A stretch of 64,000 nt of DNA from Mixophyes australis (GCA_036250195.1 JAVHZZ010000006.1:186433850-186497849); one strand, 5' to 3'. Shown: positions 1-12,601, counted from the stretch's first letter. Numbers and translations are program-made. Notes: generated from the letters alone by a model not told the origin.

Positions 1-1900
1 AAGGGGAGAGATCAGGAGATGAAAGGTGCAGTTGAGTTTTATCTGCATAGAGGTGGTAATGGAGGCCAAAGGAACTGATGAGTTCACCCAGGAAGCAGGT
101 GTACAGAGAAAAAAAAAGCAGAGGGCCAAGGACAGAACGTTGTGGGACTCCTACAGGAAGGATGGATGGGGTAGTGAAGTGGAGGAACCAGAGGAGGAGG
201 AGTTGGAGAGGTAGGAGGAGACCCATGAAAGGACAGTGTCAGAAGCTAATGCTGTGGAGCTGGACAGAATGTGTCCATGGTGTTAAAGGCCGCCTTAAGG
301 TCCAGGAGGATAAGCAGGGAGAAATGGCCCCTGGATTTGGAAAGGTAGCTGCTGAGGTTGTAATCAAGCAGCTCAAGTATTTTGCAGGCAAAAGGGAGAA
401 AAGAAAATGGGACGGTAGATAGAGAGTGAGGTGGGGGTCAAGAATAGTATTAAGAATGGATAAAACAAAAGCATGATTAAAGGATGAGAGGAAGATTCCA
501 GTTTAGAGGGGCAGATTGAATAGGTGAGCAATTTTGGAGCAGGCAGTGGGGGAGAGGGAACAAAGGAGGTGAGAGGGCATGGGATCCTGGGGGCAGGTTG
601 AGGGTGGAGTGTTTAATAAAAGAGAATGGACATGGAGGACTGAAGAGATGGGAGACTTGAAGAATGAATGTTTAGTGAGGGAGATGGCACAATTGTAGTA
701 TGACAGGATGAAACTTAAATGAAGGGAGTCTGCCAAGGAATGGATTTTCTCCAGTGGTGTCGATGGTGTCTGCATCTTTTAAGGAACTGGGTAAATTTGG
801 AGTGCCAAGGTTGGGGTTTAGAGTGGGGAAGGTAGACAGAAGAGACAGGGGTGGTAGCTTCAAGAGCAGTGGTGAGGGTGTCGGTGTACAGTAAGGCCAC
901 CTGGTTGGAGCAGGCCAGAGTGGATAGAGGGGAGAAGAGAGTTTCAAGCAACAAGGACAACATGGCAGGACCAAGAACATCAAGACTGCATCTAGTAAGG
1001 GTTGATCTGGGTGTGGGGATTGGTGCAAAAGTTGAGTAAAGTGTGAAGGTGGTCAGAGTGTGTGAAGGGAGAGTTCAAGAAGTCACAAAATGCACATTAA
1101 TGGGACCAGACATGGTCAAGGGAGTGACCGAGACAGTAGGTTGGAGACAAGGCACATTGAGAGAGGCCAAAGGAGGAAGAAAGGGCAAGAAGTTTGTTTG
1201 ACCCTGTGTCAGTGGAGTTCTGAACTGGGATGTTAAAGTCTCTTAAGATGAAGGAGGGGAGGTCAGAGGAGACATAGTAGGGAATCCAGGCAGCAAAATT
1301 ATCAAGAAATTGGAAAATGGGACCACAAAGGCAGTAGATGACAGACACAGATGGATGGGGTAGAAGAGACTGATAGAGTGGACTTCAAAAGGAGGAGATT
1401 GAAAGAAAAAGCTCAAAAGGAGAGGATATAAAAGGTACAATAGGGGGGTATGAGGATGCCCACCCCGCCCCTGGCAGTCATCAGGTCTGATGGAATGGGT
1501 GAAAGAGAGGCCTCCATAGGAGAGAGCAGCATCAGTGGAAGAAAACCAGGTTTCTGTGATGGCAAGAAGGTTAAGAGAGTTGGAGATAAAGAGGTCATGA
1601 ATAGAGGGCAGTTTGTTGCAGATGGATCTGGAATTCCAGAGAACACAGGAGAAAGGTAGAGAGGGAAGTGGGGAGATATGGATGACATTGGCGGGATTTC
1701 TGCTGCATGGAGATGGGCTGCATCTGGCACAGAGATAAGGGCAGGGTGTGAGGATGAATATTAGACAGGAGCAAGGAGACATGGTGAAAGACTAAGGGAT
1801 TAGGGAGAGGAAGGATAGAAGGGGAGAGGGTGGACTAGTAAATGAGTGGGTAAAGGGTGCAGGATTACTTGGGAGAGAATCAGGGGGAGAGAAGTAAAAG
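1..1900 (-). mobile_element. CR1/L2-type LINE, degenerate, runs off left edge
   Basis: Read on the minus strand, this is a non-LTR retrotransposon with an AP-type endonuclease followed by reverse transcriptase. The endonuclease part shows LAITETWFSS near 1539-1564, RDFNIPVQNS near 1215-1258 (family consensus GDFN, so the catalytic Gly is changed), and a HSLDHV stretch just after it. The RT part shows [13 protein letters not shown] at 113-151 (the usual Gly after GVPQ is Arg) and YADKTQLHL near 25-49, where the catalytic YADD has become YADK. Frames change several times and stops interrupt the protein, so the copy is dead. The 3' end lies left of the window. The clade (CR1 against L2) is inferred from the motifs only. 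The long plus-strand reading frames here are antisense shadows. Confidence 0.8.
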
Positions 1901-4498
1901 ACAGCAATGTGTATGTAACAGACTGTAAGCAAACCCCTGGGAAACACTAGCCCTCAACATGGTGCGGCCAGCCCATATACGTGGAGTGACCATGTCCCTT
2001 CATACACACTGTCCCATTTTGGACAACAAAAATGTAGGTAGGTATGGTTTTGAAGCAAAGAATTTTTCCTCGGGTGAAAGGAGTCATATTGGAGGGTCTA
2101 CATTTGCAAACATTTCAGACTTCTTCTGTATTACTAAATTACTTAAAATATTAAAGTCATACATTTACAGACTCCTTTAGTACTCAGAAGAAACTTTAAT
2201 TCAACCTCACCTTTACAGAATAGGTGGCAAGCCGGGTTCATCAGGAGTTTAAAAAATAAATGTATTGCAAGTAAGAAAAAAGGGTGCTGTAATCTGCACA
2301 AATATCTATGTTCAGCCATCTACAGTAACAAAGTAACATTATGATGTAATGTTATTTGTAGCTCTTCCACTCCTTGTTCTACATATCACTTCCAGCTCAC
2401 AATCATTGGACAGTGGTTATAAACACACAGTACTTGAGACGTGACTCTCATGAGACGAGTAAAGGCTGCAAGTTCTCACCTTATAAGAGGCAGACTGGTA
2501 AAAAGGTCATACAGCGGACTAAATAAGTTTGTCCCACACAGAAGGGTCTTTATTTATGAACACATCAACCTCCTCAGAGGCCAAGAATGTGTCCTTAGTA
2601 ATGGAGACATTCAAATGGAGGGGGGGCGGGGGCATACCTACAAGCCTCCCACCGATCTTTACTGTCAGTGGGGGAAGAGTTGTGGCTTGGTGACATCATG
2701 ACACAAATTTGTGTTCATGTCATCAAGCTCCGCCTCTTCCCGAGTAGTTATTGTCTGGTAATCACAAGTGATCACAATAAGACCCTAGACTACAGAGAGC
2801 AGGTGCCCAGGATGGTGGAACGGGGGTTATAATGTCCAGATCTCCTCCTTCCTAGCTCCAAATAAAACTAAGGCCCCTCATTTGAGAAAGGATATCCACT
2901 CTGAGATTAAGTGACCCCTTAGTAGTTATTGCCTGGTGACCACTGTACACTACAGAAAGTGTTGAGAAGTCCAGAGGGGGTTATAATGCTCAGATCTACC
3001 CCATTCTGGCATCAATAAACTCAGGGGTCACTTTATTTGATGGGGTAAATTGTTCATTTTTCAAAATGGTGTGCCTTGTTGGGCTACCATATTATTCCTA
3101 CAGATTTTATGTGTTTCATTAATGATGGTGCAAACTAGTAAAAATAAAAGCACTCATTTTCAAGTGCAGATTTTATTATGAAAACGTATGTGTAAACTCC
3201 TGCTTTTTGGAATGGTGTACTGATGCCAAAGCAAGAACCACAAAAAGTATTTCTTGTTGGTGGTTAGAAGAAAAACAAAAAACAAAACCACACATTGGCT
3301 TTTAGTTCACCTTATAGCAATTTCAATATGGCCATTTTGGGTTGATTGCTTATACCTCCTGACACAGCAAACACAAGGTAATAGTATTTTCTCAAAAGTC
3401 TTCATAATAAAATAAGACACTGCATAAACAAAATTATTGCTATTGATGTTAGTGTTTGAGTGTGACTAGCCCAAAAACTGCCAAAATAGGAACCACAACG
3501 GGGTGAAAAAAGTCTTAGCCGCGAAGGGGGTCATTGTACGATTTTACTGTAAGATCTGTGGTGGTACTGCCTTTTCCTTACTTTTTGAAGCGGCTATTAA
3601 TGTACATGGAGCATACGTGCCTATCCTCCCGGAATGTCTGGGAGACTCCCAAACTTCTGCAGCTATATAAATCTCCCTCAAAGAGACATTGGCCATAGGG
3701 AAGACTGTTATAGGAGGACATATTAAAAAGATTACAGATACATGTTATACTGGTATAAAACTTGACAACACGAGTATGTGGGATTACAGATTTAAGATCA
3801 AATTCCACAGCCAAATGAGGCAAATAATTTGCAAAACAGTTTTGAAAATGTCATATCTTACTAATTACAGGCTAGTTCCAGTTCTGCCTAATAAACAGCA
3901 TCTGGTTCTTGCAAGTTATAAGTAGAACTGGCCTTTCACAGGGCTGCTCATTACTGCAGCAACTTACTGGTTCCTTTTAACAGATTTTTCTACCGTTAGC
4001 ATTTATTTTTTATCAGTATTATGGATAAACTAATATACACCCCCAACATTCTCTGTGGAACATATTGTGGCAGTCATTGTATGAAGAATGATATTTCCAT
4101 ACACTGCCCCTTGTGGGAGATTTGTGACTTTCAGTGAAGAACATTTCTAGAAACAGGTCTAATATATTTAGTGGTAAATAAAGTCTTTGTTTATTAAAAG
4201 ATGGGATAAATGTAAGCTTAATAGAAAAAGCCCAACCTGAGATGATAGATAAGTACACACAGTGTTACTTTAAGCAGATAGCAGGCTCCATGGAGATGAG
4301 ACAGTCAGTATGTTTCTTATATACAGCACGTTCCCTTTGTACTCTGTGACACTTTAAAACACACCCTTACACACACCTCTGCTGCCCACCGACGGACTTT
4401 GTCCCACAGGCTGTCCTGTGACTTTAGTATTTCCAAGAATGGAGTTGCCTTCAGTTAACTGCTAGGATGCCAAGCATTATCTAGTATCAATACATGCA
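1901..4498. other. non-genic stretch with no recognised gene
   Basis: AT-rich DNA with no conserved protein or RNA gene that I can see. It contains the divergent tandem duplication at 2741-3045. A minus-strand GT donor-like site at about 2478 has no supporting exon. Confidence 0.4.
2741..3045. repeat. two-copy divergent tandem repeat
   Basis: Two direct copies of about 130-150 bases. Each runs from TAGTTATTGYCTGGT through CTACAGA, GGGGTTATAATG and CAGATCT to AATAAA and CTCATTTGA or TTTATTTGA. The first lies at about 2741-2886 and the second at about 2921-3042. Divergence is roughly 20-25 percent by eye. Confidence 0.6.
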
Positions 4499-4837
4499 CA
4501 CAGTGGCCTAGTGGTTAGCACTTCTGCCTCACAGCACTGGGGTCATGAGTTCAATTCCCGACCATGGCCTTATCTGTGTGAAGTTTGCATGTTCTCCCTG
4601 TGTTTGCGTGGGTTTCCTCCGGGAGCTCCAGTTTCCTCCCACACTCCAAAAACATACAGGTAGGTTAATTGGCTGCTATCAAAATTGACACTAGTTTCTC
4701 CCTGTCTGTCTGTGTGTGTGAGTGTGTGTCCATATTAGGGAATTTAGACTGTAAGCTCCAGTGGGGCAGGAACTGATGTGAATGGGTTCTCTGTACAGCG
4801 TTGCGAAATTAGTGGCGCTATATAAATAATGATGATG
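4499..4837 (+). mobile_element. tRNA-derived SINE, copy 1
   Basis: The head is tRNA-like: TGGCCTAGTGG (A box) at 4504-4514 and GAGTTCAATTCC (B box) at about 4547-4558. A core follows with TTTGCATGTTCTCCCTGTG, GGGTTTCCTCC and GGTTTCCTCCCAC, the block shared by vertebrate V-type SINEs. The 3' tail reads GTAAGCTCC ... GGCGCTATATAAATAATGATGATG. The same order recurs at 48018-48314. This is a RNA polymerase III retroposon mobilised by a partner LINE, not a functional tRNA gene. Confidence 0.85.
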
Positions 4838-7186
4838 CAAATTTTAAGAGAAAAACAAAAACCAATTAAGACAGACACTCATGTACTCAACCCTATTTAA
4901 AAATCGTAGATGGCCTTATGCAGAGTTGAACACAGCAGTTTTGCTCTGCGTATGCCCACCAAAAAATCCTGCAAATACCGTCTTACGCCTATGCGGAGTT
5001 ACACGGATCCGCACTTGCATCTGAAGAGGTGCAGGGGAGTGAAGGGGCGTTCTAATGCAGGCCAAGCACTGTAATGGCGTGTTTGCGGAAATGCGAGGTC
5101 ATGCAGACCTAAATGCAGACACAGAAACCCCTTTTCAGCCGTATTATTTGCACCAGCCAATAATATGTGCTTGAGGTTCACTACTCATATTAAAACTGGC
5201 GTTTTAAAATACTAGTTAAATAATAATTGTAAATAAAAGTATTGCTCTTTATTAGTATTTTTATTAAGATGAACAGCAAACTGTACAGTTTCAGCAGTTC
5301 GAATTTCGCGCTCCTCATTAAAACCGGTTAAAGTGTAATTTAAGTGTGAACCAGTTCCAACATGGTTAATTCTGCTCAGCTTTACTGAATAAATAACTTT
5401 AATGCATCTAAAAATCTGATTCGAGAAATGATTTGCATCCGGTTCAAACATCTATAAGCAGTATATGTTACTGGGCTGCCGTGTACATTGAATGAGCAAT
5501 CACTTTTGTGCATTAACACATGTACTGTACATACATACAAGCTTAAACACACTTAGCTGTATAAATAGACATACTGCGTACAGTATAGGAATACGTGCAG
5601 TACATGCACACTGATAGGAACAGTCATAAATTTCTTATCCGGGAAAGACACCTGTTCTCATCTTATCAAACCACTGTGCATGTAATAACCGACAATCTGA
5701 CACGGAAACAAACGGCAAAAGAGTAATGAGGATAATAAATGTAAAAACTGACTGGAGAACTAGCAGAGTGGCAATATGACTCATTGAATCCAAGTGTCAC
5801 TCACCTATGGGGGAGTGATAAATTATTGTTTCATGGAATTCTGTTTTGGCTGAAAATGAGGATGAATGTGTTTCAAATAGTAACAAAAAAGATTCTTACT
5901 CATCTATAATAAAAGTGAAATTCTGTAGCATAGTAGGAATGTAGTTAGCTGGGAGTGGGCATGTTCATTTTAAAATGGCACATGAAAATGTGTGGCCAAC
6001 AGACCAATAGGAAGGAGCACGGAGCTTGCGGATTTGTTTTGGTCCACACAACCCTCTGCATCATCACATAGTCCCTTCAGCTAGGGCTGCAAGACGAAAA
6101 TGACAGAGCTCCGTGAAAAATAGCTCCATGGGGCAGTTCTGGTGAGAGGAGTAGTGGGTGTGGCCATTTTCACACTACCTATAAATGCAGCTTTAAAAGA
6201 GCAAGTAAAGCAAGTCCCACTACTTGACATTTATAAAGATTGAAGGCTGTGTATTACAGAGAGCATTAAGATGCATGAAATAACTATATGGTTGCCATGT
6301 TGGACTGAAAAGTAGGCAGATTTGCTTTGCAGAAACACGGGTTGTGACTGGTTGATCCATTCACAGTGGCAGGGCAAGCGATATCACAGCAAATCAAAGG
6401 TCTGCAGATTCAGTTTTTGATCTGCATCAGATCCCATTAAGGTAGGGCCCTAAAGATGTTTGAGCTGCATCAGCCTATAATGAATGGTGTGGGAAGAAAA
6501 TGCTTTTTAAATGTGTTGCAGAGGAATTGCAGGTTAACACTGAATTTTTTTTTTTTTTTTTTACCATATCTGAAAAATTCAGTTTTAGGGTCGAATAATA
6601 CTTTATCTTGTCTTCAAGATAAAGTCGTTTTTATTCTATATTCTACAACACTCCATATTGAAAGTAGAAAACGATCCTATCTACAGAGTATAGGCAAGTC
6701 CTCCACCTTTATAGAATCCCCCTTACATCCTAGTTTGTCAGTTTAATTTAAAAAAAAAAAAAAAAAAAAGTGTTCTCAGTGAATAGCTGTTTCTCGCTTC
6801 ATAGATTCTTTACGAACGCATAAGGCGCTAGCTACTACCACTATTTTTACATCCTGGACTTGTATTGTGCAGAAATCTGCCTAATGGTTCCTAGAAATCT
6901 ATGTCAGTTTTGGCTACACAGGGATGTGACCAAAGAACCTGTGCGTATACCCCCAATAATCCCAATGCAGGCAGGAAAGTCCCAATTCTAATGAACTGTC
7001 CAGCCAGCCAGACTGTTTGCCCTGATGGAGTGTTGGCATGTACGTCACAACAGTGTAGCAGAGACCAGCTGCCACTCAAACCTGCCATGGCGTGTGGCAG
7101 AGTAAGGATGTTTTCCAAGGAGGAAAGGTGGGGGAGGTCTAACACTTCAGAGGTGGTAGGCTCGTGTCTGGAGGGTATGGCCATAC
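4838..7186. other. non-genic stretch
   Basis: No gene recognised. It holds a poly-T run (about 6545-6562) and a poly-A run (about 6750-6769), both ordinary retroposon or microsatellite traces, and otherwise unassigned AT-rich DNA. Confidence 0.4.
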
Positions 7187-7833
7187 CCCTATTACAGTGG
7201 TCAGGGAACAGGGGTAAATTACCCCAAAGGGGGTAAAAATGAAATTCCTGGGGGTAATGCTGCCGATTCACATGCTGTCAGTTGGATTGTAGACCCCTTT
7301 AAATGTGAAATTGCTGTTGTACCAGAAGAGCCTCAAGGGTTGGCAGAGGCACTTCTTGAGCTTCGATGCAATAATGAAGCACGTATTGCATTTGAAAACA
7401 AAGCAGATCTGTCATATTTTTGGATGTTGACAGCTGCAAAGGCATCCAAAATTGCCCATGAGGAGGCAGTCAAAAAGTTACTGCCTTTTGCAACAACCTA
7501 CCTTTGCGAACAAGGATTTTCCACTCTAAAGAAACATAAAAACAAAGCAGAGAAATCGATTGGACGCTGAAGACTGTATCCAAATTGCTCTGACATCAAA
7601 ATGCCCCAATATTGATGCTCTCGTATCAAAAATGAAGCAACATCATTTCTCCAAAACCTGAAGTTTTGAAGTTGAAGCTTTCAAAGAAATTTTGAATAGA
7701 TTCAATAAAATTTTGAATTCCAATAATTAATAATATATGATTTCCTTCCTTTCAAATCAAAGGGGTAATGCTGGCGTATCTAAATATATTTGGGGGTAAA
7801 AGGTAAAAAAGTTCCCTGACCACTGCCCTATTA
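7187..7833 (+). mobile_element. hAT transposon remnant (7195-7825) with perfect 8-bp TSD
   Basis: The termini are CAGTGGTCAGGGAAC at 7195 and its exact inverse GTTCCCTGACCACTG ending at 7825. The element is flanked on both sides by CCCTATTA (7187-7194 and 7826-7833), the 8-bp duplication expected of hAT elements. The 631-bp body keeps only the transposase C-terminus, so it is an internally deleted derivative. Confidence 0.93.
7286..7661 (+). pseudogene. hAT transposase C-terminal (dimerisation) domain remnant, ZBED5/SCAND3-like
   Basis: The frame reads DPFKCEIAVVPEE, then AEALLELRCNNEARIAF, LSYFWMLTAAK, and KLLPFATTYLCEQGFSTLK, the signature of the hAT dimerisation domain found in ZBED5/SCAND3-type proteins. 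A one-base shift near 7560 gives a false stop. After it the protein resumes as RLDAEDCIQIALTSKCPN and ends at HHFSKT. The BED finger and catalytic core are absent. Only one visible frame break over about 125 codons suggests a fairly young insertion. Confidence 0.85.
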
Positions 7834-8361
7834 TAATGCCACCACATTGACTTATAAAGGTTTTTACTTTTACATTGTGTACTAGTTTTTTAGTTGTGTT
7901 ACACTGGTGTTGGCACCTATTGCAATCTGCAGTTCATGATGTGCAGAATGTCCTGATGTTTGTTTGGTTTGTACTGCACATGTGCAGGGACCATAGTTTC
8001 ATGTTCTGAGAAGGACTGCATTCAATTCTTGCTAAACATTTAAAGATGGCTGAGATGTGCATTGGATATATCCATATCCCATACAAAGCTCACAAGCTGG
8101 CTAGATTTATTTGTATCTCATACTTCTGTTTCTAGAAATTATACAATATCCCACTTGTACTTATGAGCATGCCACATAGAAGTCTAAAATAAATATCCAC
8201 CTTATTATAATGAACTCTGGGTACATAAGTTAAACAACTGACATATCTAATAATATTTGCATTGCATTTCTGATAGAATCACCTCGATCAGCCTAACAGA
8301 TCATTAGACAGGTTTTTACCAGAAAACACCCATTCCCCCACTTAGTGGAAAGAGAGTCACC
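7834..8361. other. non-genic stretch between two hAT insertions
   Basis: No gene or recognisable repeat seen. Confidence 0.4.
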
Positions 8362-8525
8362 CCCTAGGACAGAGGTAGGCAACCTGCGTCTCTCCAGGTG
8401 TTGTGAAACTACAAGTCCCTGCATGCTTTGCCAGTAGATAACCAGAAGCTAGATGGCAAGGAATGCTGGGATTTGTAGTTTCACAACACCTGGAGAGACA
8501 CAGGTTGCCTACCCCTACCCTAGGA
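8362..8525. mobile_element. hAT foldback MITE (8370-8517) with perfect 8-bp TSD
   Basis: The element is flanked by CCCTAGGA (8362-8369 and 8518-8525). It starts CAGAGGTAGGCAACCTG and ends CAGGTTGCCTACCCCTA, with inverted arms of about 50 bases (TCTCCAGGTGTTGTGAAACT and its inverse). The last base is A where symmetry expects G. It is 148 bp long with no coding capacity. Both arms contain ACTACAA-nTCCC-type motifs resembling ZNF143 sites. Confidence 0.92.
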
Positions 8526-9365
8526 CAAGGATTGAAATTAATTTGCTGGCAGCCATATCCTTAAGTCAACATTAAACAACAAAGGACTCCAATTAAGGCC
8601 CTAAATTATATCACCTTGAAGGATGGGGTAGTAGGCATGCCCCTGCAAAGGGGCATTATTTTATACCATCTTACTACACCAACAGAAAAGATTCCCTGCA
8701 CACACTCTCTCTCTGGTCTTTATCCCTCAAAATGTACAATTACATGTTTCACCCTCTCAGGTAGATATAGATATATATAATTCCTTGTAGCACAATATGT
8801 AGATATTGATAAGTGAAAATTGTTTGCAACTACCCCAATTTCAAAATCAGACCTCTCCTCCCTTCAACACCTTCCCCCTTCTCCTTTGCTATTATCTGGG
8901 GTAATCCTTCCTGCAGTAATCATAGGGAAAGGATGCAGGGCACGTCTGAACCTATTAAACTGAGTGCTTGAGAGGAATGCACATAACTTATGGGACAGGA
9001 CATTGATGCCAATTGTAGTGTTCTGGCCAAATTGGCTGGAAGACCAAATTAACCCTTGAATGACAGCTCAATATTATACAATTGTATACAGAACATCCAA
9101 GGTACAGAGAATGTTCCGCAGTGCTGCACAGCAAGTGAATAAAGTAATGTAAATGACAACCCTGTTTTAATACTGTGCAGCAGAAGGAAATAATTACACA
9201 TTGTAAAGAACCAAACTGCACAAGCCAATGTTGAAATAAATAAAAATAGACTTATCAAGTAAAAAATAACTCCATCAAAATACGGTCCCTAGAATGGGGT
9301 GTGGTAGAACTCTTGCTATAGAGTCTTACTAGTGAGTCGAATTCAAAATTTGTAAACACATATTG
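8526..9365. other. non-genic stretch
   Basis: No gene seen. It includes a short pyrimidine-rich patch (about 8850-8885) and AT-rich sequence. Confidence 0.4.
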
Positions 9366-9500
9366 TAAGCATGCGAGCAGGGCCCTCTTACCTCTATGTC
9401 TGTATGCATTACCCAGTTTTGTTTTATTACTGTTTGTTCCCAATTGTAAAGCGCTACGGAATTTGCTGGTGCTATATAAATAAATGTTGATGATGATGAC
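9366..9500 (+). repeat. LINE/SINE 3' tail fragment
   Basis: Contains GAGCAGGGCCCTCTTACCTC, then TGTAAAGCGCTACGGAATTTG, then GCTATATAAATAAATG and a (GATGAT) tail. This is the same 3' tail carried by the SINEs at 4499 and 48018, here without a tRNA head. It is probably the 5'-truncated end of a LINE or SINE insertion. Confidence 0.7.
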
Positions 9501-11024
9501 AGCTTGGATATGGAGTATTTCACAATATACAAATACAAAATAGGCAATTTTCTAAGTTTAAAATATGAAGCCAAAAGATTGTCAAATTTCTATATGATGA
9601 ATGCTGGGGAGACGGAAGATTGGGGTACACAGGCAAAGTAGATACTCAGTTAGGTGTGACAAGATACAGGCCAAAGGCAGAGTAGTTCATCTGTGCATGT
9701 TGTATTCCTGTGTATATGAAGAAAAGAGTCTTTGTGATGTATGCAGTGCTGTTTATAGGCTTGAGGTGCATACGCAGAACTTTCAAATGTAAAGTATAGA
9801 AAGAGTATTGGGTGCAATATAATGTGTGTTCATAGTAGCAAAAAAGGCAATGACAACAATGGGTGCAGAACTGGGCAATCTGCAGGACAGAGCAAAGGAA
9901 TTGGAGAGCAGTAACATATTAATGATTTAGATGGTAATTAAATAAACTGAAGAGAGAGTAGGACTGGAGTTCAGAAACATAGTCGAGTGATTTTATATGT
10001 CCTAACAGAAAATATCAAATGGAGGTACAGAATGTATCGTAAATATGCAATAGCTGTACATTATAGGCTACCAAGTCCAGCTACAGACCAAGGTGCAGCA
10101 ACACTCGAGTACAAAATATTGAGTGCACCCTGCAGCAGATGTAGGTTGTAGTCTTGTACAGAGATGTTCAAACTAGTCACACATCGGTTCTCAGAACAGT
10201 CTGCACACGTGCAAGTTAAATTTGAAATATGTTTGCAGAGTTTTATTGCAAACTAAGATTCAATAATATTAAAAATACTTTCTTTTTGTTATTACAATTA
10301 TTTTTAAAATGGTGTTAAACAACAAAAAAAAGGGAATGGCAAAATGCAAACGCAATTTTAGAACCTGCAATTCGAATCAGGGTCTATTGTCGATTGGATC
10401 ACAAACATGTACCTTAGAAGCAGTGAAATTTGATCATATATCTACCTCGGGGTGCAGCAACACTAGGATGCACAGACTGAATAAAGTCTGCAGAGCTGGA
10501 TACTATTATGTGAAAGTAACCAAACACCTGCAGAGTTTGTCCCCCAATAGGCAGATTCTCTTGCAAGCACAACAACCCTTTTAAGAAGGCAGTAAAACAT
10601 TTGTTGTGTGTGAAGTCATGCAGTATGGACTTACTGTTTGAGGTTTACACTGTGCAGTGCTCAGTGCTGGGTCTCTGCAGGGAAGGCTTGATCACTCCCT
10701 GTTGGTCTCCAAGCTCAGTCTTGGTCCCAGCCTCCCAACACATTAACTCCTGGGTGCCAGGAAGCAATTGTCCAGCTAAAGCTTGAGAACTCTCATTTAA
10801 AGGAACTTATTATGAATTGATGTGTGAAGAGAGTGCCTCTGTGGTGAACTGGTCTTCAAAGTGTAGTAGCTATAACTGCAGTACAAACACCTGCGATGAA
10901 TAGAGAGGTAGATTAAAGCAACAACAACATATGACAAAGGTAACTGAAAACAAAGCCAGACATTGTAGTATTCCAAAAACTGATTTTGGCTCACAGAAAG
11001 ATCTTTGGACTAGTTAATCTGCCC

Positions 11025-11155
11025 ACAGGTGAAAGCAGCTATTTTGTAGGAAATATTAAGACCCTAAGGGCTCACAGAGAAGGCGCATTCACATGAAAAT
11101 TGGTGCAGCTCACAAACTGATTGCCTCCACTGTGTGCAGGTGACAGGTAGACTAA
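11025..11155. repeat. copy of an unclassified TIR repeat (CACCTACACACAGTGG family)
   Basis: The left end reads ACAGGTGAAAGCAGCTATTTTG and the right end CCTCCACTGTGTGCAGGTGACAGG. The right arm is the inverse of the AAAGTGCACC-type end seen at 41207, 42149 and 63237. This suggests a small non-autonomous element, degraded here. Confidence 0.5.
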
Positions 11156-11170
11156 CAATGAAACAGTGAT

Positions 11171-11224
11171 CAAGCTTCTTCCCCTCCTGTCTTTCTTCCC
11201 CTCCTGTATTCTTCCCCTCCTGCC
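11171..11224 (+). repeat. short tandem repeat of CTTCCCCTCCTGT
   Basis: Three or four imperfect units of a pyrimidine 13-18-mer built on TTCCCCTCCTG, followed by more pyrimidine-rich sequence to about 11400. Confidence 0.7.
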
Positions 11225-12587
11225 TTAACCTTCATTGTGGACGTATAACCTTACCCTTGGCTCCTCTTTAATCTTTTTTATGTTTTGTTGTATTATTGGG
11301 ACTGGACCATCTCTTTTTTTCTACCCTACCCACCACCCATCTCCCCTCCCTTCCTGTTGCCCTGGCAGCTCTCTTTCCGCTATGCCCCAGTCTTTTTTTT
11401 CTGTGTTTTTTTCAAGGGCCATTTTCCCTAGAAAAGACTAAAGAGGGATAAACAGGGACGGTCAGGGCTGCCCAGTAGGTTAATATTACTTTGTACTTGT
11501 TTTAATGATTGTGCGGGCACCGTCCATCTTCCTGTCCTGTCCAGCTAGACTGTTTAGAGCCACTCACTGCATGGTGCCCACTCTTACCAGAGAGTTGGGA
11601 GGAAGGCCAGCTCTTCTGATAAGCAGGCACCAATCCCGCACAGAAAAGTTATCTAGGACCAGCTTGCTGAAGCCACAGCACAGGGAAAATGAACCCCACC
11701 AACACAGTTCTATCTAGGGGTTACAGCTCCTGTTGGACTGGTCAGTGGATCATGCCCATTACTTTTTGTTGTAAGCCTCTGTGGATCCTTTCTCTTTGTG
11801 GGCCTGCAAAAAGCAGTGCGACATTGGACCGAGTCTCCACTGAGCAGATAGAGAAATGGAAGAATGTCAGGATAGCACCTTCTAAGCAGGGATCTGTGTC
11901 AGAATTGGTACAGTGACCCACTGGCATTTATTTCTGTACATTGCTAGTATCTCTGTAGGTTACACTATAAAGGGACTTTGCTTTATCCAGTAATTGCCTC
12001 GGTGACTTCGTACCCACAGATAAGCTGCTTTCAGGCAAATTAATCAGTTGGGAGACAAAGAGCACACTATTACACCCGGTATCAAATACGGAAACCCAAC
12101 AGAAAAAAGCCAATCCACCCTTTGTGGTGGAAGACGTGGAGGTCCAGGAATGTGTGAAGTAGACATATAGCAGCACAACAGTACTTTGCAGTGCCAATTT
12201 TTCACCCTGATCACATGTCAAAGTTATCTCTTAAAATATGCATCTTCCTGTTTTTGATCAGAGGAACACTATTTAGTGGACTGGTAGAAGAAACCACAGT
12301 TGAGATAATGAAGGGAGACTCGAGTAATGAGTGACACGTATTCTTTACCAATTTGATCACAACTATTAATATATCCTTCTAGAGATAGCTAAAATACGCC
12401 ATTGCACAAAAGGTGCTGCCATACAATCTTTGTGTTCCACTTTTGCTACAGTAACCCGCAGAATGGCCAATTCAAATTACATTTATAAATTATGAAAAAT
12501 GCAAATTTACAGTCTATAGATAGAGCTGGGGAGACAGTGAATTCTTTTGTGGGTGTGGTTTGAATTCTAGGCAGAACAAATGGATTT

Positions 12588-12601
12588 GGGGGGGGGGGGG
12601 G
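12588..12601 (+). repeat. poly-G tract (14)
   Basis: Uninterrupted G run, no associated gene. Confidence 0.95.

Noticed and set aside
78..422. 114-codon plus-strand frame at the left edge
   Set aside because: Antisense to the CR1/L2-type LINE reverse transcriptase, whose motifs read on the minus strand.
2478..2580. Minus-strand exon candidate with TATAAG|GTGAGAAC donor
   Set aside because: The upstream frame contains stops and no acceptor or protein similarity supports it.
4501..4575. Possible tRNA gene (A and B boxes)
   Set aside because: It is the head of a SINE; the cloverleaf is imperfect and the same head recurs with SINE body and tail at 48018.
11742..11927. Overlapping 60-75-codon frames at 11505-11927
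   Set aside because: No similarity, no splice sites, no conservation visible; likely chance frames in GC-moderate DNA.
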